Below, one piece after another: positions 61,808-64,000 of a DNA stretch of 64,000 nt (the first letter of the stretch is position 1; every line of letters begins with the position of its first letter). The notes under the pieces are model-generated. The model saw only the letters and a list, made by a program, of their open reading frames with translations, was not told the origin of the DNA and made no database searches. Location of the stretch: the NCBI GenBank assembly GCA_964352815.1, contig CAYGTO010000007.1, positions 59,102-123,101 of the forward strand, written 5' to 3'. A program made the translations under genes and the position numbers. The DNA is from CAYGTO01 sp964352815. Lineage in GTDB: Bacteria; Pseudomonadota; Alphaproteobacteria; Rickettsiales; UBA3002.

Positions 61808-62668
61808 TTATTGAACAATGGATGATTGAATGAAATTAGTGATTTCTTTTCTAACTTTTAGGTGGTCGTCATCTTCTGTAGGATAAGCTAATGTAGCATT
61901 AAAGCTATATTCCAAAAGTAACTTATCGCTGAAATCATCAGCCGTTTTACAACGCAGATATTTACATGAATACCACATGTCGGGTTTGTACACATCACCT
62001 TGTATATAGAAATCATGACTCAAAACGTTCAAACTATCCTTCTTAGGAAGCTTATAGTAATCAAGTTTTGAGCGGTGATCGTGAGCTAAAAAAATGGGGT
62101 TCGTATTGAATGTTTTTTCTAGTTCGTGGTCATTTTCTTTTATGGTTTTTAACATACCGGAAGTAGAGTAATATCTTATGAGTGATTTTTGGAATGGTTT
62201 ACCATTAATTTTTGCGTAACTCATTCCATTCTCAGAAACATTTAATTTAATAACATTTCTTTGGTCTTCTCCCCACTTTGCTGGAGTCATTTCAGGGTAG
62301 CGCAAAAGCATAATAAGACTGTCATATTCCCCTTCTTCATCAAAGTAGTCGCCAAACATGGCGGCCTTAGGCAAACGAAGCGTTACTCCATTTACAATAT
62401 AATTGCCGTACTCACCATACTCATACCGAGACCATGGGCACGGAACGGATTCTTGCATCATGGGTGGAACTTTTTTCGCACGCCATTTCTGATACGCGTC
62501 GCAGTCTTCTTCTGCGATTATGTTTTCAGGGATTTCGTGACGTTCACCATCAGGTGTAATGATTGCTTTCGGTGAACTATCAATCGAGTAATTGATTAAA
62601 GTTAAAAGGGTTGGAAGCGTAATGCCACCAAGAATAAACATTCCTGACAAGAGTAAAAACTTTTTCAT
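61808..62668 (-). CDS. Membrane-anchored protein, paralogue A
   Basis: 286 residues from the ATG at 62668, which has AAAGGAGG upstream; an open frame upstream is not used. KKFLLLSGMFILGGITLPTLL is a signal anchor. The domain behind it (ITPDGERHEIPENI, EDCDAYQKW, PCPWSRYEYGEYGNYIVNGV) is paralogous to that of the gene at 62897-63754. Conserved cysteines (ECD/KDCD, PCPW) may form a disulfide outside the inner membrane. No family is recognised. Confidence 0.8.
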   Translation of the reverse strand: MKKFLLLSGMFILGGITLPTLLTLINYSIDSSPKAIITPDGERHEIPENIIAEEDCDAYQKWRAKKVPPMMQESVPCPWSRYEYGEYGNYIVNGVTLRLPKAAMFGDYFDEEGEYDSLIMLLRYPEMTPAKWGEDQRNVIKLNVSENGMSYAKINGKPFQKSLIRYYSTSGMLKTIKENDHELEKTFNTNPIFLAHDHRSKLDYYKLPKKDSLNVLSHDFYIQGDVYKPDMWYSCKYLRCKTADDFSDKLLLEYSFNATLAYPTEDDDHLKVRKEITNFIQSSIVQ

Positions 62669-62678
62669 GCAACCTCCT

Positions 62679-62885
62679 TTATCGCATGTCATTCGCCAAC
62701 TGTCCAAAACCTGCACTGCTATTCGATACATCAAGCGCCAGTGGTGCATAGAAATCATTCTCAGAGGAAAGATAAGTGTAGTAAGCGTTGATCGCATCAT
62801 CTTTTTGCTGCTGTGTTCCATTGTTAAGTTTTAAGTTTTCTAAAGTTGCTAAATGTGACGCAATAATATTTTGATCTACAGTCAT
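62679..62885 (-). CDS. Short protein equal to an isolated N-terminal domain
   Basis: 68 residues with a very good ribosome site (GGAGG). YYTYLSSENDFYAPLALDV and GFGQLANDMR correspond to residues 27-65 of the 332-residue module protein, and the frame stops where that protein continues. The TAA is followed at once by the AGGAGG of paralogue A. It is either a truncated remnant of a module protein that lost its middle and cassette, or a small functional domain protein. Confidence 0.65.
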   Translation of the reverse strand: MTVDQNIIASHLATLENLKLNNGTQQQKDDAINAYYTYLSSENDFYAPLALDVSNSSAGFGQLANDMR

Positions 62886-62896
62886 GATTTCCTCCG

Positions 62897-63754
62897 TTAA
62901 TTTTGAATATAGCTACTGATTTTTTCTTTAATGCGATTAGGTACTTCTTTAAAGCGCTTTTCTTCTATGAAGTATTCTCTATGATGTTTAATGCTTAATG
63001 ATATTTTTTTATTCAATCTTTCTTCTGTCTCGCACCGAATCACAGGGTTATTTGTATTACACATGTACCAATGGTCGGGATCTAATGGATTTCCCCATAC
63101 ATAAAAATCTTTTCCTACTGTATTAATGTGACCAAGGCGTGGCAATTTATATAAACCGTACTCACCGCCTTTAAATCTAAAAAGTTCCACAGGTTCGGGA
63201 TCGGTAACCCTGTATTGTCCTGCTCCAGTCATTTCTCTCCAATTCGCTCTTGTATTATATATATAATCTTCTTTATCGAGTATCCCCTCAAGCCCTTCTA
63301 TTTTTCCCGTATAATCATGGTTTGGGTAGATGCCGACCTTTATCACCTGACTCTGATCGCCGCTCCAGCTGGCAGGCGTGAGGTCTGGCCATTGCAGCAG
63401 CAAATGCAGGCTGCTGTTCTCGCCTTCATCGTGATGGCTCAGAAACGCATTTTTGGGGATGTTGAAGGTCACACCATTCACGATATAGGTGCCTAGCTCA
63501 CCCTCCTGCGTTTGCCACGGGCATGGATGCACCATCGGCATAAAGCCAGGCTTCATCAGCCCATCACGCCATTTGCGAAACGCATCGCAATCTTTCGATG
63601 CCATCACCTCATCAGGCACCACATGCTTCGTGCCATCGGGTGCTTGAATGGCAATGCGTTTTTCTTTTGCGATATATTTAGCGGTTTGCAATATCAACGG
63701 TAGCGTTACTCCACCGACAATAAAGACAAGCGCAAACAATAAAAACTTTTTCAA
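62897..63754 (-). CDS. Membrane-anchored protein, paralogue B (TTG start)
   Basis: 285 residues. Translation appears to begin at TTG (63754) with GAGGA eight bases upstream, giving KKFLLFALVFIVGGVTLPLIL as signal anchor. The domain APDGTKHVVPDEV, KDCDAFRKW, PCPWQTQEGELGTYIVNGV parallels paralogue A throughout; identity is perhaps a third. It follows the module protein at the right edge by 23 bp. No family is recognised. Confidence 0.78.
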   Translation of the reverse strand: MKKFLLFALVFIVGGVTLPLILQTAKYIAKEKRIAIQAPDGTKHVVPDEVMASKDCDAFRKWRDGLMKPGFMPMVHPCPWQTQEGELGTYIVNGVTFNIPKNAFLSHHDEGENSSLHLLLQWPDLTPASWSGDQSQVIKVGIYPNHDYTGKIEGLEGILDKEDYIYNTRANWREMTGAGQYRVTDPEPVELFRFKGGEYGLYKLPRLGHINTVGKDFYVWGNPLDPDHWYMCNTNNPVIRCETEERLNKKISLSIKHHREYFIEEKRFKEVPNRIKEKISSYIQN

Positions 63755-63777
63755 CTTTCATTCCTCTTCTGAAAAAT

Positions 63778-64000
63778 CTAAGCGACTTTTTTATAACCCA
63801 CATTGTCATTCGCAGCGACATAATTTTGATAATCTGAAGTGAAGATTGGGGTATCAAACTGGGTGACCTGGCCATTCACATGGGTGATTGTAATGGGGTT
63901 TTCGAGATCGAATGTCTCTCCGCGCGTGGCGGTAGATTCAATTTTGTACCACGCATTCACGACATTCGACTCGCCCGTCACCGTACCCTCGATGGGGGCT
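63778..64000 (-). CDS. Module protein, C-terminus only (runs off right edge)
   Basis: 74 residues of the C-terminal end are in the window. They read APIEGTVTGESNVVNAWYK and then the shared module, ending NDNVGYKKVA as in the 263-residue protein. A GTG inside (63981) is not a likely start because the frame is open to the edge and the preceding residues resemble the AAIDGTDTG linker of the other copies. Confidence 0.75.
   Translation of the reverse strand, partial: APIEGTVTGESNVVNAWYKIESTATRGETFDLENPITITHVNGQVTQFDTPIFTSDYQNYVAANDNVGYKKVA
63811..63965 (-). repeat. Shared module cassette, copy 4
   Basis: It begins and ends like copy 2, including the tail, but the linker side diverges after CGACATTCGA (VVNAWYK preceded by TGESN instead of TGTPY), so it is the most distant of the four. 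Confidence 0.9.

Noticed and set aside
1..64000. tRNA, rRNA or CRISPR array
   Set aside because: I looked for T-loop-like GGTTCGA-type motifs in spacers and for regularly spaced direct repeats and found none; the many repeats are dispersed palindromes, not an array.

Overview
The window comes from a motile, free-living-type alphaproteobacterium. The basis is the ISC iron-sulfur cluster with HscB/HscA/ferredoxin, class II DAHP synthase, a TauE/TIGR02186 pair, a single RelA/SpoT enzyme, flagellar genes behind sigma-54 (-24/-12) promoters, and TTAA-N7-TTAA boxes of the CtrA type. I cannot name the genus. No rRNA, tRNA or CRISPR was found.

Layout. 1-4.1 kb: an exported-protein start, an M48/TPR periplasmic protease, anmK, an alpha/beta hydrolase and cysE. 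4.3-11.5 kb: iron-sulfur assembly in the order iscR, nifS-like desulfurase, iscS, iscU, iscA, hscB, hscA, fdx and a tiny membrane ORF. 11.6-14.6 kb: pepF and a pair of unknown membrane proteins. 14.6-25.9 kb: a divergent biotin locus, with bioB-sulP-bioA-SLC13 transporter-TRAP receptor on the minus strand and bioF-bioH-like-bioC-bioD-RDD protein on the plus strand. 25.8-29.3 kb: UspA, TIGR02186, TauE, a lipoprotein and tsaB. 29.3-35.2 kb: PCD, miaB, a GIY-YIG nuclease, truB, rpsO and pnp. 35.3-38.6 kb: an H1-like protein, DAHP synthase, pheA and a small lipoprotein. 38.6-50.3 kb: flagellar filament and hook genes (flgL, flgK, FlgN-like, flgE, flgD, three tandem flagellins of which one is lost in a 100-N assembly gap, fliD, fliS-like) with an RTX protein among them. 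50.4-53.1 kb: an ECF sigma factor and two unknown proteins. 53.3-56.8 kb: rsh and rarA. 56.8-64 kb: one minus-strand operon of RTX/modular proteins alternating with small membrane-anchored or secreted proteins, running off the right edge.

Two features stand out. First, the left 37 kb carries about 20 copies of a double-hairpin repeat. Its outer ends are GTCAT/ATGAC and its inner ends ATCC/GGAT, and several stem sequences occur. Copies sit between most genes, supply stop or start codons, and lie in frame inside hscA (three) and bioD (one). One copy is opened exactly between its two halves by a GIY-YIG endonuclease gene (31147-31498). Each half is a 30-nt exact match to a half of a short copy elsewhere, so this copy looks like the full-length element of which the others are short derivatives. 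No copy was seen in the right 26 kb.

Second, in the right-end operon a nearly identical ~170-bp cassette encoding a ~58-residue module is grafted onto four unrelated N-terminal regions. In three of the four cases a small anchored or secreted protein follows directly; a fifth such pair has only a module-less fragment of one N-terminal domain. The arrangement resembles a polymorphic effector/partner locus, but no toxin domain was recognised.
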